Shown here: in pieces, positions 11,603-20,652 of the stretch
Layout of the letters: each line of letters begins with the position of its first letter
Position numbering within the stretch: the first letter of the stretch is position 1
Origin: Chionoecetes opilio
Lineage: Eukaryota; Arthropoda; Malacostraca; Decapoda; Majidae
Length of the DNA stretch: 64,000 nucleotides
Direction: 5' to 3'
Assembly: GCA_016584305.1 (NCBI GenBank)
Contig: JACEEZ010016190.1
Location: 392,501 to 456,500 of the forward strand
Notes under the pieces: generated by a model
Seen by the model: only the letters and a program-made list of their open reading frames with translations
The model's database searches: none
Told to the model about the DNA's origin: nothing
Position numbers and translations under genes: made by a program

Positions 11603-11944
11603 AAATACACAGTGGATTTGTGGCATCCTGTAGTGTGTGCCTGCATGCTTTTTGGCATTTGTTACTTTCAGTGCCGTTACGGTAAATATACAGTATGACT
11701 GCTAGGGTGGCACTTAAAAATTGATTTTTTATTTTTAATGCGTGCGGGTGGTTTTCTGGTTCCATTCCCGTAAAAAATAACGTATGCAAATTTGTTTTGA
11801 AAAATATTAATATTTAAATGTCGCGAATCGAGGTAAAAGTTGAGATTTTGGGGGCAAATTTCAAGATTATCAAATTCGTTTCTGACGTTGTTGTTACACT
11901 ATAATTGGATGATTAAAAGGCATTTCTTAGTCATTTTCATATTG

Positions 11945-11950
11945 TTTATT
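11945..11950 (-). promoter_or_regulatory. Candidate polyadenylation signal of hAT-1 copy 2
   Basis: AATAAA on the minus strand about 125 nt after the transposase stop (TAG at 12076-12078). The same site occurs in copy 3 at 20895-20900. Confidence 0.5.
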
Positions 11951-12075
11951 GGTATTTCACTCAGTTTTGGTCACACCGGAATGCTGGTCTACTCCAGGTC
12001 CCCCTCTCTTGCAGAGTATTAGCCCCTCATCGGGGGGGGGGGGGGATCATGGGCAGTGGGCACCCATCTCTCACT

Positions 12076-14367
12076 CTATGTGGCCTGGTTAGCAGTCGCA
12101 GTCGACTTGCGGGCGTCGGGGTACCGCTTCCTGTGGTCCTCAACGACCTGCAGGAGGAACTGGCGCTGTTCCTCGTCCTTCGTGAGGGCCTGGTTGTAGG
12201 CCTGCATCAGCGCCACACCGCGCTCGGCGAAGTCATTCACCACCCGCAGCTCCCGGACTACACGAGCGGCGGCTTGGTAGCTGCTGTCCTCCCAGTCGGC
12301 TGGATCCTTGTTGAGGAACCCCGCCTCCAGGTCGAGGATCTTGAAGAGCTGCTTGGACGACGGCGTGACGAAGCTCGCCACCGTCTTGGTCGCGAGAGCG
12401 GCGCTCTTGATGTCCACTGCGGACTTGCGGGGCGGGTCCTCGTCCTCCTCCTCCTCCTCCTGCAAGTCTATGGCCTGGACCATGTCTCGCTTGACCCCGA
12501 GGGGAAGGTCGGGGTCGAAGAGTGCCAGAGCCACCAGCCGCTCGCTCAAGTACCACAGGTGGCGGCCGAAGACCGGGACTGTCGCCTTCGACAGCTCCTT
12601 GTCGGGGTAGGCGCGGAGCGCGTTCACGAAGGCCAGGTCCAGCGCCGGCGCAGCAGCGGCGAGTGGAGTCCGGAACCAGGCGGCGGCGTACGTGCGGACG
12701 ACGAACAGCGCACAGCGCCTGATGCCCTGGGCCTCAGCTGCCGTCAGCCGGAACTGCTCCCTGAAGAGGAAGACCTTCACAGCGTAGATGCCCTTTGCCA
12801 TCCACCTGGCCCGGTGGAGCGGTCCGGGGCGGGAGAAGCGGATGCCGCGCTTCGGAACTCCGCCGAGAGCAATTACGCAGAGCTCCAGAAGTTCCCGGTA
12901 GTCGGCCCGGGGCTGGGCGTGGTCGAGGAAGCGGCGGAAGTTGACCAGCAGCTCGTCCCGCTCCGGAACGTCATCGGCGGTGAACGGCTCCGGCGTGGTC
13001 CTGTCGATGAACTCCCACCCGCCTTGGAACCTCTTGAACAGCTGGATGTCGGGGCCGCTCGAGACTCCAAGGCAGGTGGAGAAGGCCTTCTCCAGGACCA
13101 GCTCGTACACGTGGTGCCGGCAGGCCAGGTGGAGGACGGGCTGATCCAGCTTCTGCTCGATGAGGGTACAAGCCCCGTTCACCAGCCCGCTGTTCACCGC
13201 CGTGGTGTCGAAGCTGAGACCGCGGACCCGCTCCTCCAGCTCCCAGTCCTCCAGCGCTGTGAGCACGGCCTGAGCGCAGTCCTGTGCTCGGCCGGACGGG
13301 AGCTTGGGGACGGTGAGGAGCTTGACCACTCCGCCCCCTGACACCAGGACCGGGAGCCGGTCGACGCTCCCTCCCCCGCCATCGCTCTCCGGGACGATCT
13401 TTCCGTCCCAGTGGACGATGAGAACGGCGTCGGGGTTGAACGCGGCCTTGATCTCCTTGGCAGCCTCCTCTCGGAACTTCATCCGAGCGCGCCTGAAGGA
13501 TTCGCGGTTCAGCACCAGCTCGGCGGGGTCGTGTCCTAAGTTCCGTGCTGCAGCTGACAACACGTGAACCGCATTGCGGTTGGACACCTTGGTCCGGTCG
13601 AGCGCGGCGGCCAGTTCACTGTTGAGGACGGACTTTCGCACGCTCGCCCGCATGCGCTTCGGAGTATGTGCCGACGTTGAGGGCCTCTCGTCGTCGCCAT
13701 CGTTGAAGACGTTCCCTTCGTGTGCGCGCCGCAACGGCCGGGTAGGACTGTTGCCGGCACTGGCACTGGAGTCGGAAGAACTGCCCGCGGAAGAACTGCC
13801 CGAAAGCACAACGGACCGGTCAAGCTCAAGGCACACTTTCGCCTCCGCTTCCGCCCGCCGGCGATTCGTTGACTCCAACTTCTCCTTGACCTTCTTCTCT
13901 TTGACAGCAAGGGACATGTCTCGAGAACCGAGAGAACCGCGGGGCTCGTCCTCCCTTTGGGCCAGCAGGAAGGACCGGTCCTCTTCCTCTGTGAGGAGTG
14001 TAAGCGCATCTTGGTGCGCGATGTCGAAGAGGCGACGCAGGGATGCGACGAATGCCTCTTCCCTCGCCACCTGGGTCGGCCCGCGCTTCGACTTGCTCTT
14101 CTTCAAGGAGACCCACTCATCGTAGAGTCGGATGAGTTTGTCGCGCGCCCGGTGGGCTGCCTGGACTGGAATGCGTGCCCGGGCCCAGAATGCGAGTACC
14201 TCATCGATCACCTTGGCCGCCGCGGGCTTCTTCTCGTGCTTCAGTTCCAAATGAAGGTGCAGGAACAGACGGAGAGCTTGTCCTCGTGTTGGGAGTCGGC
14301 TTCCCGTAAGTTCGTTCAGTGTACTATGTACAAGGTACACAGTCGTGTTTGACCTAGTCGTCGCCAT
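12076..14367 (-). CDS. hAT-1 transposase, intact (763 aa)
   Basis: Presumed cut-and-paste transposase. The frame is open from an upstream Met at 14412 (778 aa), but I prefer the Met at 14367: the 13 codons before it form a pyrimidine tract ending in CCCCAG, which looks like a 3' splice site. In 778-aa numbering: a basic N-terminal region 28-130 that may bind DNA; a Lys/Glu-rich then Ser-rich linker 170-250; a likely RNase H-like core with candidate Asp in HWDGK (336) and SFDTT (402), a Cys-His motif ACRHHVYEL (430-438) and HRARWMAK (533-540); HLWYLSERL (618-626); an acidic run EEEEEDEDPP (652-661); and a conserved-looking tail (NDFAERGVALMQ, TKDEEQRQFLLQVV). It lacks one Glu codon present in copies 1 and 3. 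Very GC-rich against AT-rich flanks. Superfamily call rests on ends and duplications more than on sequence. Confidence 0.88.
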   Translation of the reverse strand: MATTRSNTTVYLVHSTLNELTGSRLPTRGQALRLFLHLHLELKHEKKPAAAKVIDEVLAFWARARIPVQAAHRARDKLIRLYDEWVSLKKSKSKRGPTQVAREEAFVASLRRLFDIAHQDALTLLTEEEDRSFLLAQREDEPRGSLGSRDMSLAVKEKKVKEKLESTNRRRAEAEAKVCLELDRSVVLSGSSSAGSSSDSSASAGNSPTRPLRRAHEGNVFNDGDDERPSTSAHTPKRMRASVRKSVLNSELAAALDRTKVSNRNAVHVLSAAARNLGHDPAELVLNRESFRRARMKFREEAAKEIKAAFNPDAVLIVHWDGKIVPESDGGGGSVDRLPVLVSGGGVVKLLTVPKLPSGRAQDCAQAVLTALEDWELEERVRGLSFDTTAVNSGLVNGACTLIEQKLDQPVLHLACRHHVYELVLEKAFSTCLGVSSGPDIQLFKRFQGGWEFIDRTTPEPFTADDVPERDELLVNFRRFLDHAQPRADYRELLELCVIALGGVPKRGIRFSRPGPLHRARWMAKGIYAVKVFLFREQFRLTAAEAQGIRRCALFVVRTYAAAWFRTPLAAAAPALDLAFVNALRAYPDKELSKATVPVFGRHLWYLSERLVALALFDPDLPLGVKRDMVQAIDLQEEEEEDEDPPRKSAVDIKSAALATKTVASFVTPSSKQLFKILDLEAGFLNKDPADWEDSSYQAAARVVRELRVVNDFAERGVALMQAYNQALTKDEEQRQFLLQVVEDHRKRYPDARKSTATANQAT

Positions 14368-14373
14368 CGCAAC

Positions 14374-14400
14374 TCTGGGGAAACAGGAGAGGGGAAGGCT
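14374..14400 (-). promoter_or_regulatory. Candidate 3' splice site before the transposase Met
   Basis: Minus-strand pyrimidine tract (CCTTCCCCTCTCCTGTTTCC) ending in CCCAG just before AGTTGCGATGGCG. This suggests a 5' UTR intron in the roughly 600 bp between the gene and the right end of the element. No donor was picked with confidence. Confidence 0.45.
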
Positions 14401-15046
14401 ATTATTAGTCAATTATATAAAAAATTTATGTAATGCGTCAAAAGAAGAAACATGTCAAATGGATGAGGATGATTGGAAATTCCCTGAGGAACAGCACTTT
14501 CTGGGCAACAAAAATGTAACAGAGCGAATAAAAAACGAACCAAACTGTAATAGAGGCGTTGGTAAACAGTTTCTAAGAGCCCACGGTGCCAACCGACACT
14601 CCTTTCCGGTCGAAACGTGCACTAAGACTGAGCCAACCAACGGGCAAAATACGGCCCCGGAACGCGGGCTAACGAGTTTTGGCCTGTTTTGGCCTGACCT
14701 GGCCTGGCTCCGATCGACCGGAAGTGGTGTAATAAACAATTGTTAGACAAAAAAAAGCCAAAATACGTCGGAAATGCAATTTAATTATGGAAAATGTTGT
14801 TCGAAATATGTTTAAAGTAAATTTGAAAAAGTTGATTTTTTCCCGAAAAATGTCAACTTTGACCTCAATTCGCGACCTCTAAATATTAATATTTTTTTAA
14901 ATCCTTTTGCACACATTATTTTGTACGGGAATGAAACCAGAAAACCACCCGCACACCTAAAAATCGGATAAAATAAAATTCACTATATGGCTAAGTGCCA
15001 CCCTAATGACTGCGCAGATCTCGTCCATTATAACCTCCTTTTGGTC

Positions 15047-15443
15047 AATTTATAGTTTCACCCAACCAACGATTTCCTGATGCGCCTTATGCTTTTCTGG
15101 TGTGTTTTTATTGTTTTGAATGAATCTGCTGACCGTTTCTGTCGCATTTTTTTTTTTTTTTTTTTATTATTTTTTTTTTTCTCCAAAAATGACAAAAAAA
15201 ATAAAATGAACCTAAACCCACCTAACCTTTACCATACCTACCTATACCTAACCTATACCTAACCTAACCTTTACCTAACTAAAGAAAAAAAAAAAAAAAA
15301 ACTGGTACTTTCTACCAAAAAAAAAAAAAAAAAAAAAAAAAATTGCGACAGAAACGGTTAGCAGATTCATTCAAAGCATATAAAAAACACCAAAAAACAT
15401 AAGGTGCATCAGAAAATCGTTGGTTGGGTGAAACTATAAATTA
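15047..15443. mobile_element. Long-TIR MITE with poly-A/T and CCTAA loop
   Basis: Left arm (ATAGTTTCACCCAACCAACG, GGTGTGTTTTTATT, GACCGTTTCTGTCGC) and right arm (GCGACAGAAACGG, CGTTGGTTGGGTGAAACTAT) are reverse complements of about 100 bp. Between them lie poly-T, poly-A and CCTAACCTA tracts. A degraded relative is at 4245-4605. It lies 40 bp from the hAT-1 insertion. Confidence 0.78.
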
Positions 15444-16112
15444 TCCCTCCTTTTTGGTTAAGATTCGTTTTATCGCCCCTGCCATATCTCGCTTACACCT
15501 TATGAAGGACTAATCTTTTGTGATACACGTCTTCTTCTAACTTTCAAACCTCTTGGCAAGCTCTTACTTCGTCAAAATCACGCACAGAAAATTATATAAT
15601 AAGAATAAATAGTTGCAACTCTGCCGTCGCCATCAGCACAGTCAGAGACCGCGGGCCAAGCCCTCCCTCAACGTACAGCAGCCAGGCTAGGCTAGGTTAA
15701 GGTTAGGTTTAGGTTTAGTTTAAAATCTTTCCATCTTTATGCGCTGTCCGTGAGGGAGGACTGGACTGGGCGAGGCACCGTCCCAGGGACTAGACTACAC
15801 TGATGGCGACGGCGGAGTAGCAACTTATTTATTACTGTTAGATAATTTTGTCCGTGATTTTGGCCAAGTAGCAGCTTGGCAAGGTTTGAAGGTTAGTAAC
15901 AGAAGAAGAAGGTTACTTAGAAGGTTAATAACATTGTCGTTGGTACTTGCAAAGTGTCTAGATAGGAGTATCAAAGTATCTTATCTTATTAGTGTTTGGC
16001 GCTGCCAACTCCTGCAGAATTCTATTGATCAAAAACACTCCATTTGTAAAAGCAACAATAATAACCTAATCAACCATTAACTAACCTAACCTAATCCTCA
16101 AACTAACCTAAA
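15444..16112. other. Unassigned sequence with short CCTAA tracts
   Basis: No supported gene. It has a CCTAA-like tract near 15690-15715. The stretch about 16028-16112 (AACACTCCATTTGTAAAAG, then AACCTAATCAACCATTAAC) matches 34650-34740, so it is part of a dispersed repeat. Confidence 0.5.
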
Positions 16113-17238
16113 CAGACGGGATGCAGTCAGTTTGTATACTAATTGTTTCGAACACCAGTAGATTCGTACACAAAAAAGTAGTTTCGTATACGAAACCATA
16201 GTCGTTTCGTATACTCACCTCGGAGTTGAAAGTTGTTTCGTACATGATAAACCTTCTACGTTGTTGTGTTTGTACACATTGGCACACAGCATGCAGTGCT
16301 ACGGTGTGTCCGTCTGAGCCATGATCAAGGGACAACACCTGCTGGGACTGCCAATCTGGTGGGTAACGTGCTGCCTCTGGCCAGGGATTTGGCGCTCAGC
16401 AGTCACGTGATATTTTGGCTACTTTGCAATGGATATATTTGATTAATACTCCATATTTAAGTAGAACTACTATTACCAAAGTAATTCTCATCTTATTTTT
16501 TGCTCAAAGACCTATAATACTGATATTTTTTTGGTTTGTCGGAACTAATTCGTCTGATTGCATGCAAATATGGCATCTGCTTACCCGTGTTCAGGCTGTA
16601 AGGAAGAAGTACTTACGTCCGCGTCAATATGCCAAAGTAGTTAGCACTATGTCATTGTTTGATATTTTTATTTATAAGATGTAAAACTTTTAATTTTTCA
16701 GCAGCATAGCTGATGTAAGATAGTTTAATAATGGTTTGTGGTTTTAGAAAGAAAAAGAAATACACTACATGGATAAATAATTTGTATCATTTAGTACGAT
16801 AGAGAGAGAGAGAGAGAGAGAGAGTTGTGCTGCACTTACGTATATAAGAAATTTTTTATGTAATGTCGTTCGTTCTACATAACATCTTAAAGATGCAAAA
16901 ATAAGCACCACTGAAGATCCATAAATATGACTCATACATAAGTAAAATGCCCGGAGCAGCAATATTTTGGCAACAGAAATTGGAAAAGCGATTCTTTTGC
17001 TCAGTTTGTAATAGTTTCAATATGTTTCGATGCCTAAAGTCAGTACCATATTAATATAATATGCTTTATACATTGATGCAAAAAGCTCTCATAAGACTGC
17101 CAGGCTTTTGAATTAGTTGTCAAACTTGACTACTAGAGTTACGAAATGACACCTGGTATGTAGGAAAAAATTCAAAACCTGGGTACGAAACAATTAACAA
17201 AACCTCGGTACGAAACAACTTTTGTACGAAACTCCCTG
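16113..17238. mobile_element. GTACGAAAC-rich element, long form (about 1.13 kb)
   Basis: One end reads CAGACGGGATGCAGTCAG and the other CGAAACTCCCTG; both outer ends start with CAG when read inward. Copies of TTCGTAC and GTACGAA crowd both ends. The short form at 46416-46648 has the same two ends, and the repeat at 34640-35085 represents an uninterrupted version of the surrounding sequence. No protein is recognisable inside. A small GA microsatellite lies at 16801-16824. Confidence 0.7.
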
Positions 17239-17590
17239 TAACCACGTAACCCAGCCTATGAAAAATTTTATGTTTGCACATCGTTTAATTGTTACTTTCA
17301 CATTCGTTTTGACCTATAGAAACAGTAGAAAGGTGAAAAATACTTTAACCGGGACACAGTCATGTTCTAAATATTAGCCCCAAAAACTAGTCTACAGCAG
17401 GTGAGGTGAGTCTATTGTGTTGGACTTATACTTATAGTAGATCCGAAAGTAGTGATTTTTGACGAATGAGCTTGAGAGAGATGTTTCTTAGAATCCATTT
17501 AGGTAAACAGAACCCATACTCCCAATTGTGTAGAGAATTCTGGTCCTAGTGTAAAACTTTAGCCAAAAAACTTGCAGGCACACTACATGA
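17239..17590. other. Dispersed repeat, second half
   Basis: TTTTATGTTTGCACA, ACAGTAGAAAGGTGAAAAA and GACACAGTCATGTTCTAAAT recur at about 34840-35085. This is the other half of the repeat interrupted at 16113. No gene is seen. Confidence 0.6.
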
Positions 17591-18579
17591 CAGGGTTGTT
17601 GATTTTTTTTTTTTAAATAAAAAAGTCAGATTTATTTGATTTAAATAGTTTTTTTTTTTTTTATTAATTTGATGTTCTACATGAAATCTAACTACTACAG
17701 GATATTGTTTAGCATATTTATAACTAAAAAGAGATAGAATAAGTGAATTAAAAATGCATATAACATGAATATAACATATAATGCATATTCCAAACTGAGA
17801 ACCGCCTCAGTACAGAAAAGGCAGCAAAACTTGTGTTCATTTTGAAGTCCATGAATCAACACACTCCTCCTCATGATCATGATGATGCTTAAAATTTTTT
17901 GTTGGGTCTAAACCAATTAAATTAAAGTGGAATTTGTTTATTATATGCAGTTACTTTTTTTAGCTAACTCTGGATGATAACATTATGAAAAAGGAATTTG
18001 TACTATTATGGGTCATTTTAAATTTATCTATACTTTTTCTTAATAATGCTAATTCCACTACTGTATACACTATACATTGATTTAAATAAAAAATGTTATA
18101 TAATTTTTGTTGTAGTAATAATTACTTTGCCGGTTGAACAAGAGTATAATATTTTTTTTGTTTGATAATCATAATGCACATTAAAATTTTGTTAATATCA
18201 CTTTGGCTTTTTATAAACAAAAGTAACATGCACAGTCAACTGTTGGTTATAGCAGTGTGGCTTTTTGTACGGTACAACAAAAATATATATATAATTGAGA
18301 AAAAAATATTTCTGCTGTGAAAACAGTCACATGGCAATTTGCTATCTAAAAGTGCCACAGTGGATTCCCCGCACCACTCGTTGTGTCTCATTATGATATA
18401 ATTATACTACAATGATAAAATTGGTGTTCATAAAGCCCATTTGCTTAATTTTCTTTCTTTCCCCTCTTTTTCAAATAATGATAAGGTTATGATTTTAATC
18501 AGTGATTTAAAAAAAAAAAATTATTTAAATCTTTATTTAAATAAGTGATTAATAACTTTATTTAAATCAAACAACCCTG
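17591..18579. mobile_element. hAT-type MITE 'hAT-2', complete, 8-bp duplication
   Basis: A 989-bp element. The left end CAGGGTTGTTGATTT and right end AAATCAAACAACCCTG are inverted repeats. The target duplication CTACATGA is perfect (17583-17590 and 18580-18587). The interior is AT-rich, with TTTAAATCA motifs near the ends and no transposase. A second copy at about 40530-42679 is split by another element. Confidence 0.92.
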
Positions 18580-18665
18580 CTACATGATGCCACAAATCCA
18601 CTGGGTATGGTACGATTGCCCGCTAAAAGAAACAGCGTTAAAAATGGACGAGGACTGCGCGGTCA

Positions 18666-18882
18666 TTTTCTGAGACACTGACTATGTATTTTTTCCTGGC
18701 CAAAAAATGGTGCTTTTTCAGATAGAGATATTTTTATTTTCCGGAAATCTGATTAAAATATTGTTTTTTTCTACATTTTTTCTACAAATCCTAGGGTCGC
18801 CGTTTCCATTGATAACAATGTATCTCCATCAGAAAAAGCACTAAAACTTGGCCAGGAAATAATAGTGTGTCTCAGAATGCAG
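18666..18882. mobile_element. Small foldback MITE
   Basis: The left arm has CTGAGACACTGACTA, TTCCTGGCCA and GGTGCTTTTTC. The right arm repeats these in reverse (GAAAAAGCACTAA, TGGCCAGGAAAT, TGTGTCTCAG). Arms are about 85 bp. It is related to the element at 6520-6895 (GAGACACCAACTA, CTTGGCCTA). Confidence 0.7.
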
Positions 18883-19468
18883 GGAAGTGACGGAATTGTA
18901 GGAAAACAAGTGTGCCCTGCCTCACATTCGCCAGCCCGCCCTCCAGCCGCCGAGTGGTCCGCTCTGCCACACCCTGCCGGGAGGATTATTACCCTAGCTG
19001 AACCTAACATAACCTCCCTAAAGTGGGGGCTCTGCCCCCCTCGACCACCCGGCGTGATTATTAACCTAACCTCCTAAAGGGTGGGGGGGGGCCTCCGGAC
19101 GGGGAGGGTGCGTCTGTATGCGCTATTAGACAACTATCATAATTTTCTACAATATGTATACAAGTTTTGAAGGTTAAGTAGAAGTGGATTAATACTGTAG
19201 AGTATACTGAGCACAAAATTATATAAAAAACGTAAGTGGTAACGGTGGTAGTGTCCGCCCAGTTCTCGTCCATTATAGCCAAAAAAATTCTCCGTTAGGA
19301 ACAGCATCACATATTAAGCAAAAAAAAAATCTGGAAATCTTGCAACGGTCGTAAATTAAATTTAGCAAGTTTTTGTTGCAGCTGCTGTTGCCTCCTAGGC
19401 AGAGTTTCTCAAACTTCACTGGTTGGCGGCGCACTAGAGATATATCTTAGACTTCGGCGGCGCACCAG

Positions 19469-19471
<3 letters not shown>
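18883..19471. other. Unassigned sequence with GC-rich and CCTAA patches
   Basis: No supported gene. It contains ACCCTAGCTGAACC, a G/C-rich GGGGGCTCTGCCCCCC stretch (about 19024-19041) similar in style to 35210-35340 and 50930-51010, and a CTCGTCCATTATAG motif also seen next to hAT-1 copy 2. Confidence 0.5.

Positions 19472-19560
<89 letters not shown>
19472..19560. repeat. TA microsatellite
   Basis: (TA)n that ends exactly where the TAGGGTGTCCCAAG terminus begins. Confidence 0.95.
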
Positions 19561-19563
<3 letters not shown>

Positions 19564-20019
19564 GGTGTCCCAAGATCATAGAGGGAAAAAATGAAACATG
19601 TTTTTTTCACTTGCTCGTGTTTTACTTCTGTTCACACATGCATAAGAAGAGTTCCTGTGAAATTAGATGAAATTCGGAGAATATTTAGGGGTCGCGACAA
19701 ACTGAACAATTTTCTAATAACCTTCAAAAACAAAGAAAAAACTCAAAACATCCCACATTTTTAGAAAGAAACTTATAAGGAAACCGCCTTCTTTTGAAGG
19801 TCCTCCTTCTTTTCCCGCCCCACAAGTTTCCGATGGTGGTGGACTAACTGAGAGATACTTCTCCTGTGGCGGCCGACTTCGTGGACCCCAGGTAGCGCTG
19901 GACTAGGGCGTGCTCCTCCGCGCAAACGTTGACCACTCGAGGCCATGCCCGTTTCGAGCGTCCTTGATCGGTCCGTTCCTCCCATCCCCCTTTAAAATTT
20001 TTTTTTCCCGAGTTTTTAA
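19561..20019 (-). mobile_element. hAT-3 fragment, relative of hAT-1, cut off at an N
   Basis: It begins TAGGGTGTCCCAAG at the edge of a TA array, sharing TAGGGTG with hAT-1 but then differing. A GC-rich minus-strand coding remnant follows at 19785-20010. The copy ends at the N at 20020, after which unrelated Tc1-like sequence begins, so the truncation may be an assembly join. Confidence 0.6.
19785..20010 (-). pseudogene. hAT-3 transposase C-terminal remnant, frameshifted
   Basis: Two overlapping minus frames give a continuous-looking tail if joined near 19845: WPRVVNVCAEEHALVQRYLG, then QLVHHHRKLVGREKKEDLQ, ending in KKAVSL and TAA at the 19785 side. By position (last coding segment before a TAGGGTG end on the minus strand) it corresponds to the transposase C-terminus of hAT-1, but the sequence differs. 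Function is inferred only from this context. Confidence 0.4.
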
Positions 20020-20046
20020 NAGAACGATGGAAACTCAAAGAAGACC

Positions 20047-20330
20047 AAGCAACAGGAACACAAAGAAGACCAAGCAAGCAGTCTTTGACATTTTCCGAGG
20101 TCGTTCTAACTCTTTTTCCACCAAACTAGTTACCAACTCATCATTTAGAGCCTGCATGCACCAGATTGAGACAGCATTTTTGGAGGTTCCCGTCTCCCAT
20201 GCTATCTGGCTCATGGACTTGCCACCACTGTACAAAGTGACTATATGTGTCTTCTTAACAATGGATTGATTTGTCAGGCAAAATGCATCTGTAGACCTGG
20301 GGGAGGGGGTAGAGGAAGGTGGGGTGATGG
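20047..20330 (-). pseudogene. Tc1-like transposase N-terminal fragment
   Basis: The minus-strand reading contains SIVKKTHIVTLYSGGKSMSQ, then IAWETGTSKNAVSIW, a helix-turn-helix pattern typical of the DNA-binding N-terminus of Tc1/mariner transposases. It is followed by a RPRK basic stretch (the GRPRK-type hook). The catalytic DDE region is absent. It adjoins the N at 20020 on one side. Confidence 0.6.
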
Positions 20331-20537
20331 GGAAATTTAGGCGCAAGGAGCAAAGATGGCAACCCTCTCCCCTTCATACATATCTTAGTGCAGCCTGAGC
20401 GATGTGGAGCACTGTGAGGACTAACCTCCAGCCCAGTGAGATGTCAGATATACGACAAACCCGAGAAATTTTAACACATCACTGAGAAGGGCAAAAAATC
20501 TGAAGACGTTCTTGTCCTAATTTTTTTTTTGCAGTGA

Positions 20538-20652
<115 letters not shown>

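Larger units (their letters stand above)
11703..15005 (-). mobile_element. hAT-1 transposon, copy 2, complete
   Basis: A 3303-bp element with terminal inverted repeats TAGGGTGGCACTTA and TAAGTGCCACCCTA. More distant terminal similarity includes the GTGCGGGTGGTTTTCTGGTT block. It is flanked by a perfect 8-bp target duplication ATGACTGC (11695-11702 and 15006-15013). TAGGG-type ends with 8-bp duplications fit the hAT superfamily. The single gene reads on the minus strand. Removing the element rejoins a flank that reads CAGTATGACTGCGCAG. Confidence 0.95.

Noticed and set aside
11840..12022. 60-codon hydrophobic frame repeated at 2790 and 20790
   Set aside because: It lies in the 3' region of hAT-1 on the opposite strand. 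It is present three times only because the transposon is; there is no independent support.
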